Source: JADCRZ01 sp037718865
Lineage (GTDB): Bacteria > Bacteroidota > Bacteroidia > Chitinophagales > Chitinophagaceae
Direction: 5' to 3'
Assembly: GCA_037718865.1 (NCBI GenBank)
Contig: JBBJMP010000002.1
Span: forward strand, 1-64,000
Length of the DNA stretch: 64,000 bases
The notes under the pieces were generated by a model. It did not search any database. It was given only the letters and a program-made list of their open reading frames with translations, and had not been told where the DNA came from. A program made the position numbers and the translations under genes. Shown here in pieces: positions 17,421 to 25,996 of the stretch (position 1 is the first letter of the stretch; each line of letters starts with the position of its first letter).

Positions 17421-18314
17421 TTACTGCTGTTTGTCGGCGCTTTTTTCCTGTATCGAAGTGATGGAAAATGGTTTTGAAGCATCATAAAATTTTAACTCTC
17501 TTATATCGGCAGGAAGATTAAATCCGTTGTCTTCCAGCCTTGTTTTTACTTTTTTCATTAGCCTTCCACGGGTTTGTAAGGTACCACGCCTGAAGTCTTC
17601 CGTGGTAACCCAAAAATATACTTTCAAATTTACAGTACTCGCGGCGAGTTCATCTTCCGCGACAAAGTTCACATGCAATTCGTCCTTTACAATTTCCTCA
17701 TCTTCATCAAAACAAGAAATAATAATTTCTTTTGCTTTTTCAATGTCATTTTCATAAGCAATTCCTACAACAAAATCTGCACGGTAAAAGCCGTCTTCTG
17801 TGTAATTAAATACAGGCTTGGTAAGTACGTCGGCATTAGGTATATAAACATTTCTTCCATCGAAAGTCGTTATTTTAGTGTATCTGAATTCCATCGACTT
17901 TACCTTGCCAAAAACGTTTTCAATTTGTACAGTATCGTTTACATGAAAAGGGCGGTTAAAAGCAAGGATTATACCGGCCAAAAAGTTTTCAGCTATATCT
18001 TTAAAAGCAAAACCTAACACTACAGCTGATGCGCCTGCAGTTGCTAATATAGCCCCTGCAATACCGCTTAACCCGGCAGTCTGCAGCGCAAAAAGACAAA
18101 GACAAATTATTAAAACCACTTTAAAAGCCTTTGCCAAAAAAGTGCTCATCAGTTGATCGTGAGATTTGCTTCTGATTCTTTTTTGAAAGAAAGACGTAAG
18201 CCAGCTTACAATAAATATACCTATCACTAAAATTAAAATGGCAAGCCCGATACGGGGTATGGCTTTTAAAAGTGCTACATAATAAACTTCAAGTCTTTCT
18301 AAAATTTCATTCAT
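17421..18314 (-). CDS. MscS family mechanosensitive channel (copy 2)
   Basis: Small-conductance mechanosensitive channel of 297 residues. TM1 is LAILILVIGIFIVSWL, the pore helix is IAGAILATAGASAVVLGFAFKD near residue 85 with the Gly/Ala pattern, and the beta domain contains NRPFHVNDTVQIENVFG and the conserved PNADVLTKPVFNY. Compared with copy 1 it has a more acidic C-terminal domain (ISCFDEDEEIV). It is transcribed towards the HPF gene. Confidence 0.9.
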   Translation of the reverse strand: MNEILERLEVYYVALLKAIPRIGLAILILVIGIFIVSWLTSFFQKRIRSKSHDQLMSTFLAKAFKVVLIICLCLFALQTAGLSGIAGAILATAGASAVVLGFAFKDIAENFLAGIILAFNRPFHVNDTVQIENVFGKVKSMEFRYTKITTFDGRNVYIPNADVLTKPVFNYTEDGFYRADFVVGIAYENDIEKAKEIIISCFDEDEEIVKDELHVNFVAEDELAASTVNLKVYFWVTTEDFRRGTLQTRGRLMKKVKTRLEDNGFNLPADIRELKFYDASKPFSITSIQEKSADKQQ

Positions 18315-18486
18315 GCTATAATTTTTTAAGTTGAAAAAGGATCTTTGCCAAGGAGCATTTTAAATTTAGTTTTGAAATTTGCTTTTTGAAACTGAAGATA
18401 CCATTATTACTACCGATGAAGTGTGCGAAGCAACGATGATGCTATAAAAACCAATGCTGGTAACAGAAACCAAATTTGGACAGATT

Positions 18487-19482
18487 CTAAGCATCTTTCT
18501 TTTTTACCTCGTCCTTTCTGCTTTGCATTTCTTTTTCCGTATTTTTTGTGTTTTCTTCATTTTGTTGCACACTGCTCTCACTACTTTCTACCTGAACCGT
18601 TTGTATGGTTACTGCATAATCTTTTGGCTTAATTACCGAGCCATATTTTAGTGCATAGGCTTTGGTAAACTCTGCGCCAAAATATAAAATGACCGAAGAG
18701 TAATAGACCCACAACAGCAATATTACCAGCGAGCCTGCAGACCCATAACTGCTACTAAGATTACTATTGCTTAAGTAGATGGTAATGCAAAACTTTCCAA
18801 TCATAAATAATACCGCCGTAAACAAAGAACCGGCAACCACATCTTTCCAGCTAATAATTGCATCGGGCAGTACTTTAAAAATAATGGCAAACAAAAATCC
18901 AACCACTATAAGTGTAATCAATAGATTAACTACATAGATAACCACAATAGCAATGTGAGGAAACATCTGCTGAAGTTTACTCATAAACCCCTCCAGCAAT
19001 GTATTTATTAAAAGAGATACGAGCAAAAGAAATCCCAGGCTTGCAGTAACCGAAAAAGAGAGAAGCCTGTTTTTTAAAGTACGCAACCACCCACTGCCTG
19101 CTTTTACTTTCAAATTCCAAATCATGTTGATTGAATCCTGCATTTCGGTAAACACAGTGGTAGCTGCTATAATCAGCGTTACAAAACCAATGATAGCCGT
19201 AAAACTGTTGCCACTTACCGACGCATTCTTTATAATACTTTGAATTTGCAGCGCGGTTTCTTTACCCACCAAACCACTCATTTGCTTATAAATAGTACCA
19301 TCAATTGCCTGTCGCCCCCAAAACAAATCAGCAAAAAATATAGCAACCAGCAATGTTGGACCGATAGAAAAAATGGTATAATAAGCAAGCGATGCACTTA
19401 ATTTAAGAACCTTATGTTTGCCAAATCCGGTGCCTGCATCTTTTAAAAGTTGCCATATCCCCTTTACACTTAGCTTACTCAT
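18487..19482 (-). CDS. YihY/BrkB family inner-membrane protein
   Basis: Polytopic membrane protein of 331 residues with six helices, formerly annotated as ribonuclease BN. Family landmarks are ASLAYYTIFSIGPTLLV near residue 30 and GSAGSLVILLLWVYYSS near residue 245. The last ~40 residues are a highly charged Gln/Glu/Lys-rich tail. Molecular function is not established for the family. Confidence 0.85.
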   Translation of the reverse strand: MSKLSVKGIWQLLKDAGTGFGKHKVLKLSASLAYYTIFSIGPTLLVAIFFADLFWGRQAIDGTIYKQMSGLVGKETALQIQSIIKNASVSGNSFTAIIGFVTLIIAATTVFTEMQDSINMIWNLKVKAGSGWLRTLKNRLLSFSVTASLGFLLLVSLLINTLLEGFMSKLQQMFPHIAIVVIYVVNLLITLIVVGFLFAIIFKVLPDAIISWKDVVAGSLFTAVLFMIGKFCITIYLSNSNLSSSYGSAGSLVILLLWVYYSSVILYFGAEFTKAYALKYGSVIKPKDYAVTIQTVQVESSESSVQQNEENTKNTEKEMQSRKDEVKKKDA

Positions 19483-19582
19483 TTATACTCTATTATAAAA
19501 GGCGAAAAAAATTCTTCTCAATAAACAAGCCAGTCCACAAATCTGCTGTTTATAGTTTTTTAATGCTTACATTCCAATTCAA

Positions 19583-20155
19583 CTATTTTAATTCAGCTTT
19601 TGGTGGTGTGTAATTAAAAATAAGCGTACCAATTCTTTTATTAAATCCCATAACAGGCGATGATATTTCTAATGTATTATCATCAACTTTATTAACTACA
19701 GTACTGTCGTTGCTTAAGTAGGCAGCGTTACCAACAGAAGCATAGGATTTGCTTTCCAGCTTTTTATTTGTTGACGAAATCACCATCCCTTTGTCATCAA
19801 CAACCGTAATGAATTGAAAGTTTTTTTCTTTCACCATATCATTTGCATACAAGTTTACAGCGTCTATATTCCCTTTCATCATTTCTGTTCGTATTGCCCA
19901 TACATATGGTTTGGCTAACAATTTCAGATACCTGTAATCCGACTGAAGTAACAATTCATTGGCTTTGTGTTTTAACAATGTTTCGTTTTTTTCATTCTCC
20001 TTTTTAAGATTTTTTATCTCTACGGCTTTCCAAATCCAAAGAGCTGCAAAGAGTAGAATTATTACACCGGCTGCAACTAATATTTTGTTTTTCGTTGAGG
20101 CGAAAAAGGTGCTTTTATCTGCGCTTTCTATAGCGTTCTTTTCAATGTTTTGCAT
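19583..20155 (-). CDS. Single-span membrane protein with periplasmic sensor-like domain
   Basis: Protein of 190 residues: a cytoplasmic N-terminus, one membrane helix (residues ~28-44, ILVAAGVIILLFAALWIW), a short coiled coil (KNLKKENEKNETLLKHKAN) and an extracytoplasmic domain of ~130 residues. The domain contains FITVVDDKGMVISSTNKK and DDNTLEISSPVMGFN, a pattern like Cache-type sensor domains, but no signalling output domain is attached. Start 20155 is preferred to the ATG at 20209, which adds a Cys/Pro-rich stretch before the natural start. It is divergent from the second Usp gene. Function unknown. Confidence 0.6.
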   Translation of the reverse strand: MQNIEKNAIESADKSTFFASTKNKILVAAGVIILLFAALWIWKAVEIKNLKKENEKNETLLKHKANELLLQSDYRYLKLLAKPYVWAIRTEMMKGNIDAVNLYANDMVKEKNFQFITVVDDKGMVISSTNKKLESKSYASVGNAAYLSNDSTVVNKVDDNTLEISSPVMGFNKRIGTLIFNYTPPKAELK

Positions 20156-20215
20156 AAAATTTTTTTGATTGCAGGGCGGTAAACGCTTAAGGCAATGGTT
20201 TGAGAACAAAAGAAA

Positions 20216-20231
20216 TACCTTTATAAAGGTA
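20216..20231. promoter_or_regulatory. 16-bp perfect palindrome in divergent promoter region
   Basis: TACCTTTATAAAGGTA is a perfect 16-bp palindrome lying between the divergent membrane-sensor gene (start 20155) and Usp gene (start 20264). Each half, TACCTTTA, is one base from the Bacteroidota -7 consensus TAnnTTTG, so it may act as a two-way promoter core or as a regulator site. Confidence 0.4.
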
Positions 20232-20263
20232 ATGTACTATGTAAACATTTAAATTATGTTCAG

Positions 20264-21076
20264 ATGAAAAAGATATTGGTGTTAATTAACGATTACAAAG
20301 TACCCGCCACCGCGCTGAACTTTGCCGTCAAACTTGCCGTTCAAAACGAGGCAACGCTATTTGGCACATTTGCCCAAAGTCTCAAATACAGTGACGACAG
20401 CTACCTTTTTCCAAGCGATATAAATCTCACCGATAAAGATTTAACAACAGCGACAGACGAAGATGAGCACTTGCAGATCTTAGACACAAGTATGAAGTTA
20501 TTTGCCGATACCTGTGAGGCAGCGAATGTTTCTTTTAAAACCCATACTATCAGCACCAGCCATTTAGATACACTAATAGACTACAGTGCTTTTGCCGACC
20601 TGATTGTATGCGATGCAGACACACCACCTATCCATTATTCCATGAACACATTTTTAGCAGATACTCATTGCCCCGTATTGATGATTAATAACGATTACAT
20701 CAACACAGACACGTTAGTATTTGCTTACGACGATAAATTGGCAAGTATATACGCAATCAGGTTGTTTACCTATCTTTTTGGCTTTTACAAAAATTTACCC
20801 GTTCACTTTGTCTCTGTCTTACCAACAAATGTGCTGGGATTAGAGTATGACGACCTGATTAGAGAGTGGCTGCCCTTGCATTATCGAAATGCAAAAATTG
20901 AAATCATTAAGGGCGAAACAAAAAACGAACTTACAAATTATATCAACAGATTATCTAACCCTCTTATAATAATGGGCGCTTTCGGCAGAAGTTCATTGTC
21001 AAGATTTTTTAAAGAGAGCCTCGCAAACTATATTATGACGCAAACAAATACGCCAATATTTATTGCACACAATTAA
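20264..21076 (+). CDS. Tandem universal stress protein (UspA family, divergent)
   Basis: Cytoplasmic protein of 270 residues with two Usp-like halves (about 1-140 and 145-270). The first begins KKILVLINDYKVPATALNFAVKLA. The second ends with GAFGRSSLSRFFKESLANYIM, which keeps the G-2X-G part of the ATP-binding loop but has Glu-Ser where the second G-S/T would be, so nucleotide binding is doubtful. It is less conserved than the Usp at 8814. Confidence 0.8.
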   Translation: MKKILVLINDYKVPATALNFAVKLAVQNEATLFGTFAQSLKYSDDSYLFPSDINLTDKDLTTATDEDEHLQILDTSMKLFADTCEAANVSFKTHTISTSHLDTLIDYSAFADLIVCDADTPPIHYSMNTFLADTHCPVLMINNDYINTDTLVFAYDDKLASIYAIRLFTYLFGFYKNLPVHFVSVLPTNVLGLEYDDLIREWLPLHYRNAKIEIIKGETKNELTNYINRLSNPLIIMGAFGRSSLSRFFKESLANYIMTQTNTPIFIAHN

Positions 21077-21085
21077 CAGGCATTT

Positions 21086-21956
21086 ATGAGATATATTATA
21101 CCGGTAATAGCAACAACTTTATTCTTTTTATTAAATGTATTTTGTAACGAAGTATCTGTAAAGCCTGGGAAAAATATTACAACCAGGGATACAACCATAA
21201 CCACTGCTAATGCCTATTCACAAACTATTCTTTGATAGCCTTAACCTGGAACACTTCTTAGAAAAAGAAGTAAGCGGGGACAGCATGGCTAATTACATGC
21301 GCAGTTTTTATAACCCACGTAATTACAGCTTTGCATGGTTTGATGAAGAAGGTCTTACCGTACAGGCACAGGGCTTTTGGACTGCTCATAACATGGTGGT
21401 AAAACAGGCAAGTGGCAGCAGTATCTATGGGCAATTGCACCAGGTTATAGATACCCTATTAAGCGACAGTTCATTAATAATTGACAAAAAGCAGCTTGAA
21501 GAAACCAAGCTCCGTTTTACTAAACATTTTTTTAACTATTTACAATTTGCTTATGGTGGTAAAATAGTTCCGCAAAAAGTACAATGGCATATACCCAGGC
21601 GAAAACTAAAGCCGGTTGCAATCTTAGACAGTTTTCTCAACAATGAAAAGGGCGATTGGAAACCATTAAATAAGCCTTATTATTTGCATCAACAGCAACT
21701 GTTCCGATACAAAGACATAAAAAGGAGCGGCAGGTGGGGAACGATTACTACAACCTCAACCATTAAACCGGGCAGTAAAGACAATTTGCTTATCGCAATT
21801 AAAAAGCGCTTACAGTCCACAGGAATTTATTCCGCCGGCGACACTACAGATTTTCATAACAACGAATTACTTATTGCTGTAAAGGAAGTAGAATCGAGTT
21901 TTGGATTAAAAGCTGATGGCAAAATTGACTCAAATTTGATACGGCAGTTCACCTAA
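21086..21956 (+). pseudogene. L,D-transpeptidase family gene, frameshifted and truncated
   Basis: ATG 21086 opens a lipoprotein-like start (ATTLFFLLNVFCNE) and reads TTITTANAYSQTIL-stop. The next frame continues as KLFFDSLNLEHFL, then SFYNPRNYSFAWFDEEGLT and the rest of the scaffold domain of Bacteroidota murein L,D-transpeptidases. A peptidoglycan-binding-like segment (LLIAIKKRLQSTGIYSAGD and SFGLKADGKID) follows, and the chain stops at 21954-21956. The YkuD catalytic domain, with its HGxxx and SxGCxR motifs, is missing. The gene therefore has both a frameshift near 21210 and a 3' deletion and cannot make an active cross-linking enzyme. Confidence 0.7.
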
Positions 21957-21963
21957 ACTAATT

Positions 21964-23202
21964 ATGATTAAAAAAATTTTCAAATGGATACGTAAGTATT
22001 TCAGCGAAACAATCAACAGTATTGCCTTTTATCCCGCGCTGATATCTTTAGGTTTTTTGCTGCTGTCCGTTCTAATGCTTGAATTAGATTTTTCCGAAAC
22101 AGGAAAGCATATCAAGTCGCAGCTAAGCTGGTTAAGTTTACGCGATGCAAGCACTGCACGTTCTATCCTTACAACCATTTCAGGAGGCATTATTTCACTT
22201 ACTGTGTTCAGCTTCTCAATGGTAATGATACTGTTAAACCAGGCTGCATCGCAAATGAGCAACCGGATGCTCGACAGCATGATTGGCAACAGGTTTCAGC
22301 AAATCATCTTAGGCTTTTATATCGGTACTATTTTCTATTCCTTGTTTTTATTGACTACAATACGTGATATAACATCGGGTATTTATGTACCTGCTTTAAG
22401 CATTTATCTATTGCTCTTGTTTACTGTTGTAGACATATTTCTGTTTATTTACTTTCTGCATTATGTAACGCAATCCGTTAAGTTCGAAACCATCATCAAT
22501 CGTATACACGAGAAAACCTTACATACACTCCAGCATCACTGTTGCCCCGAAAAGGCAAGTATATTTACGCCAGATGAAAGAAAGGCACAAACCATTTATA
22601 TGCCTTCATCTGATTATTACCAAGGATTTAATAAACCGTCACTGTTAAGCTTTGCCGAAAAACACGATGTGCTTGTTCAAATGCTTCATTCTCCAGGCTC
22701 ATATTTATTAGAAGGCAGCCCGTTACTTATTGTGTCTGGCGAGAAAAAATTACATAAGGAAGATATAGATGAGCTGGTGGTAGCAATAGATTTATACAGC
22801 GGTCAACCTATAGATAAAAACTCCTACTATGGTTACCACCAGCTTGCTGAAGTTGCCATCAAGGCATTAAGCCCGGGTATAAACGACCCCGAAACAGCCG
22901 TTTTAAGCATACACGCCTTAACTGACTTGTTTCGGTTTAGATTATTCAACTATTTGCCATTAACGTTAGCCGATGAAAACAAAGTAATACGTGTGGCAAT
23001 GAAAGAACTGTCGTTTGAAGAATTATTTGCTGAATGTTTCTACCCCATCTGGAAATACGGAAAAGAGGATAGGTATATTCAGGATGCACTTTTGCAAATG
23101 ACCCAACAATTATTACAATGCGATGTAAAGCAGGAAAATCAGTGGCTACTGCAAAATTTTAAAGCAAAAATAAAGTTGCAAATTAACTCACGTGAAAAAT
23201 GA
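21964..23202 (+). CDS. DUF2254 membrane protein
   Basis: Inner-membrane protein of 412 residues with four helices in the first ~190 residues and a large soluble C-terminal part. Family landmarks are ARSILTTISGGIISLTVFSF near residue 65, the conserved ASQMSNRML, and ALSPGINDPETA near residue 305. No function is established. It begins 7 bp after the broken L,D-transpeptidase and overlaps the next gene by 11 bp, so it is probably co-expressed with the metalloprotease-like lipoprotein. Confidence 0.85.
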   Translation: MIKKIFKWIRKYFSETINSIAFYPALISLGFLLLSVLMLELDFSETGKHIKSQLSWLSLRDASTARSILTTISGGIISLTVFSFSMVMILLNQAASQMSNRMLDSMIGNRFQQIILGFYIGTIFYSLFLLTTIRDITSGIYVPALSIYLLLLFTVVDIFLFIYFLHYVTQSVKFETIINRIHEKTLHTLQHHCCPEKASIFTPDERKAQTIYMPSSDYYQGFNKPSLLSFAEKHDVLVQMLHSPGSYLLEGSPLLIVSGEKKLHKEDIDELVVAIDLYSGQPIDKNSYYGYHQLAEVAIKALSPGINDPETAVLSIHALTDLFRFRLFNYLPLTLADENKVIRVAMKELSFEELFAECFYPIWKYGKEDRYIQDALLQMTQQLLQCDVKQENQWLLQNFKAKIKLQINSREK

Positions 23203-23872
23203 CTTTGCACTGTTTCAAAGGGAAAAATTTTCTCTTATACTCCTTTGTTTAATATTACTGCTGCCTGCTTGCAAGAAGAAAATTAAATCCGACAGCTTTG
23301 GCAAGTTAAACTTCTCTTTTCACGAACGAAACCCCGGAGCTTCTGCAGGTGAGTTTTTGGGTGACGATAAGTTTACATTCCTGAAAGTAGAAATGCAATA
23401 CATGGTAGGTTTCGAACCAGATAGAAAGGCGATAGAAAATTTTCAAACCTTTTTATATAAATACCTTCATAAGCCGGGCGGTATTTACATAGTAAAGAGA
23501 AAGATTGCCGCTCTACATGATACCGTATTATCAGAAAGGGAAGTCGATAGTATAAGAAGAGCTAACAGGACCGTGTATACAAGAAGTAATCAACTTGCCC
23601 TTTACATCTTATATACCAATGGTGAATTTGAAAACCCGGACATACTTGGGCTGGCTTGCCGAAATACTTCCATAATAATTTATGGCAAACCGGTAAAGCA
23701 ATATGGGGCTGCATTCACTGTTCCTACACAAACAACTATTGAAACGACCTTGCTGCTCCATGAAATGGAACACTTACTCGGCTTAGTAAACAAAAGTTCT
23801 GCAATGCAGGCAGAACATAGTGATACAGCTCACGAAGCTCATTGCATTAACCCAAATTGTATTATGTATTGA
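23192..23872 (+). CDS. Metzincin-like zinc metalloprotease lipoprotein (predicted)
   Basis: Protein of 226 residues with a lipoprotein signal (LLPAC, about residue 27). Near the C-terminus it has HEMEHLLGLVN (His190, Glu191, His194, Gly197, Asn200), followed by CINPNCIMY at the extreme end. HExxHxxGxx(H/D/N) plus a Met-turn is the metzincin layout; Asn takes the place of the usual third ligand His/Asp, as in some Bacteroidota members that read HELGHxxGLVN. The protein would be membrane-anchored facing the periplasm or outside. Start is GTG at 23192, overlapping the preceding gene by 11 bp. Substrate unknown. Confidence 0.65.
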   Translation: MKNDFALFQREKFSLILLCLILLLPACKKKIKSDSFGKLNFSFHERNPGASAGEFLGDDKFTFLKVEMQYMVGFEPDRKAIENFQTFLYKYLHKPGGIYIVKRKIAALHDTVLSEREVDSIRRANRTVYTRSNQLALYILYTNGEFENPDILGLACRNTSIIIYGKPVKQYGAAFTVPTQTTIETTLLLHEMEHLLGLVNKSSAMQAEHSDTAHEAHCINPNCIMY

Positions 23873-23981
23873 AGTATCCCCATCAGGCCACACTACGGTC
23901 CTCGTATTGGCAAAAAAATTCCTGCTTTAAATACATTCTGTTACAAAGACTTATTAGAAAACAGCTGGAAGTAAGATATTT

Positions 23982-24407
23982 TTAATTTGTTCTTAAAATG
24001 ACTTCCGTTCCCGGATACGAAATGTTACCATCGTCTTCAGCCGTTATAAAAAAACTTTTAGGTTGGAATGCAGTAACTGCACTTAGCGACCCCTTTAAAG
24101 TGCTGGAGAGTAAACTGCCTGAACTTTTTAGTTGTCCTAAATTTTTGGTTCCATTACTTTCTGTTTCCATCCAAACCACGTAAGTTGACCGGGCAGGTGT
24201 AAGTTTATTTGAATTAGCAAGATGCACAACCTTTAGGTCAATGTGGTAGTTGTTATTGTTGTCTTTTTTATATTTTACCGAACCTTCAGCCGCAGGCACA
24301 ACACTTGAACTTGCAAACATCATTTTCTCTGAGCAGGATAGCAATAAAAACGAACAGATGCTTAGAACGAAAAGCTTTTTAACAACAGTTGGTAAATAAG
24401 TTTTCAT
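23982..24407 (-). CDS. Hypothetical lipoprotein
   Basis: Protein of 141 residues with a lipoprotein signal (FLLLSCSE, Cys about residue 25). The mature part is small and beta-rich, with ARSTYVVWMETESNGTKNLG and KSFFITAEDDGNISYPG. This looks like the beta-sandwich lipoproteins that accompany stress genes in Bacteroidota, with no known function. It is divergent from the copper-binding-protein gene, with a spacer of about 107 bp. Confidence 0.6.
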   Translation of the reverse strand: MKTYLPTVVKKLFVLSICSFLLLSCSEKMMFASSSVVPAAEGSVKYKKDNNNNYHIDLKVVHLANSNKLTPARSTYVVWMETESNGTKNLGQLKSSGSLLSSTLKGSLSAVTAFQPKSFFITAEDDGNISYPGTEVILRTN

Positions 24408-24514
24408 GAATAAATTTTGATTAATCTTTAAAGGTAGCGCTTCTATAGCTGATTTACGTATTAATATGAGGCGTGGTTTTTGCTTACCTATATATTCAAA
24501 CCAACATTTATTTT

Positions 24515-24847
24515 ATGACTGGATACCATACTTACAAAACCTGTATTGATGCCTGTCTTAACTGTGCAGCAATTTGTAACCATTGTGCAAGTTCTTGCAC
24601 ACAAGAGGAAAATATAAAAATGATGTCAAAGTGCATCCAATTAGATATGGAGTGTGCAGCTATCTGTTATGCAGCAGCACAGCTAATGAGTATGGGTAGC
24701 GAAAAAGCAAAAGATATTTGCAGGATGTGTGCAGACATTTGTGAAGCTTGTGGGAATGAATGTGGCAAGCACCAAACCGAGCATTGCCAGGAATGCGCAA
24801 AGGCATGTAAGCAGTGTGCGGAAGAATGCCGTAAGATTGCCGCTTAA
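24515..24847 (+). CDS. Four-helix-bundle Cys-rich copper-binding protein (DUF326/Csp-like)
   Basis: Protein of 110 residues with 19 cysteines, most as CxxC or CxxxC pairs along amphipathic helices (CIDACLNCAAICNHC, CRMCADICEACGNEC, CQECAKACKQCAEEC). This is the pattern of Csp copper-storage proteins and DUF326, which fill the core of a four-helix bundle with Cu(I). No signal peptide is seen from the ATG at 24515, so it would be cytosolic; the upstream ATG 24473 would add 14 unlikely residues. It probably buffers copper or other soft metals. Confidence 0.85.
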   Translation: MTGYHTYKTCIDACLNCAAICNHCASSCTQEENIKMMSKCIQLDMECAAICYAAAQLMSMGSEKAKDICRMCADICEACGNECGKHQTEHCQECAKACKQCAEECRKIAA

Positions 24848-25139
24848 AATTATTCAGGCAGGTTTACCTGCATTTTAATATTCCGCTGTAGAAGTTGGGT
24901 GCATTCAAATATTGTCGCGCCAATAGCTCATGTTTTACATTGTGTGAAAGGATGCCATGAAAATACATCAGCACAAGGGAGCCCCGCCGAGGCGGGGAAG
25001 ATGATTTCATGTAAATCTACGGCGGGTTCCCCAAAAAGAAACAACCACAATTTTGAAACCCACACTACAGAAGTTTGCTGATTTTTCAAGAAACTTTTTA
25101 TTGTCTTCAATGGTATGTTAGTTGTTTAACTACCCGTAT
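24848..25139. other. Non-coding stretch with repeat relic
   Basis: No gene is supported. It contains a possible degraded copy of the MITE family found intact at 40161 and a GC-rich hairpin (CCCCGCC-GA-GGCGGGG, 24982-24997). Confidence 0.4.
24897..25063. repeat. Possible degraded MITE copy
   Basis: The left end, GGGTGCATTCAAATATTGTC (continuing GC), matches the terminal repeat of the element at 40161-40275 with small indels. The right end, CACAATTTTGAAACCCAC, resembles the inverted terminus with an insertion and two changes. The interior holds one perfect hairpin rather than two. No target-site duplication is clear. This is a weaker, older-looking copy if real. Confidence 0.35.
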
Positions 25140-25273
25140 ATGTTTCATCGTTTCATTTTTGCAACAAGCATTGAAAACAGTACGCCGACAATTGATAACG
25201 GCAAAACGAGAGTGGACGAACTTTATAAGTGCGGGCACTACACTTACTGGAAAAAGGATTTTGACCTTGTTAG
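25140..25273 (+). pseudogene. GH1-like hydrolase, N-terminal fragment
   Basis: ATG 25140 begins FHRFIFATSIENSTPTIDNG, then TRVDELYKCGHYTYWKKDFDLV. This resembles the start of Bacteroidota family 1 glycosylhydrolase-like proteins (FATGIENSxPTI, CGHYxxWxxDF). The similarity ends at about 25273 and the frame stops at 25281. Only ~45 codons remain and they abut the Argonaute fragment directly. Confidence 0.5.
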
Positions 25274-25668
25274 GTGGGCATAGGCTTTTATAGAAGCAGA
25301 GATAAGAAAAGAAAACAATACAGACAAGTTTAGCGCAGATTTTTAATGAAAACGGGAAAGGCGTAATTCTTAGGGGGAACTCCGGTAATGGAAGACAAAC
25401 AAGACAGAAAACCTCATCTTACCTACGTTCAATCAAATGCTCTATTAAAAGATGCTTTGACCAAATACAAATTCGCCACCGGCGCAATGCCGGGCAGACT
25501 TGTGCTTCATAAAACGTCAAAATATTATGACGATGAATTAGATGGGTTTGGACAGGCAATGTCTGCATTAGGAATTACAGAATACGATATAGTAACCGTA
25601 ATGGAAACAGACCTGCGATTTTTTAGAAATAATAGGGAGATGTTACGGAGTAGAAGATTAAAGTAAGT
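25274..25668 (+). pseudogene. Prokaryotic Argonaute PIWI-domain fragment, frameshifted
   Basis: Three frames in succession give one PIWI-like sequence. It starts as VGIGFYRSRDKKRK (from 25274), shifts to KTIQTSLAQIFNENGKGVILR, then shifts again near 25377 to TPVMEDKQDRKPHLTYVQ and onward. The last part, GRLVLHKTSKYYDDELDGF followed by ETDLRFFRNNRE, matches the conserved VVxHKTS-xxxxEExxGF and LRLFR features of pAgo PIWI domains. The N, PAZ and MID regions and the PIWI end (PPLRGT) are missing. It is a dead remnant of a nucleic-acid-guided defence gene. Confidence 0.55.
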
Positions 25669-25996
25669 TAATGGATGATATTCCCAACAAAGTAGTCAAT
25701 CATTTAGATTTAGTTGTTGATGTAAATTTGCATCAGAAATCGGGTAAGCATTACATTGAAATTAATGTGCCGGTTAGTAGTGTGCCGGTTTTCTATCATG
25801 GTGCCTGCTATTATCGAAGCGGTAGTACCAACCAGGAATTAAAGGAGGCACCTTTGCATAATTTTTTACTTAGCAAAGTTGGATTGTCATGGGAGCGGCA
25901 ACCAGTAGCCGGAACAACTTTAGATGATATTGATGAAACAATAATAAAGTCCTTTGTGCAAAAGGCATCGGCAAAACAACGTATCTCCACTAATGC
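25662..25996 (+). pseudogene. AlbA_2 (Schlafen-like) DNA-binding domain fragment
   Basis: From SKLMDDIPNKVVNHL the frame continues through VDVNLHQKSGKHYIEINVPV, then PVFYHGACYYRSGSTNQEL and TLDDIDETIIKSF. This is the second half of the AlbA_2 (PF04326) domain, including its hallmark YYRSGSTNQEL. The GGTLxIGVDD part before it and everything after about residue 105 are absent. It joins the Argonaute fragment on one side and the beta-galactosidase fragment on the other with no spacer. Confidence 0.7.

Noticed and set aside
18423..18651. Plus-strand hydrophobic frames opposite the YihY gene
   Set aside because: They mirror the charged tail of the YihY protein on the other strand and have no independent support.
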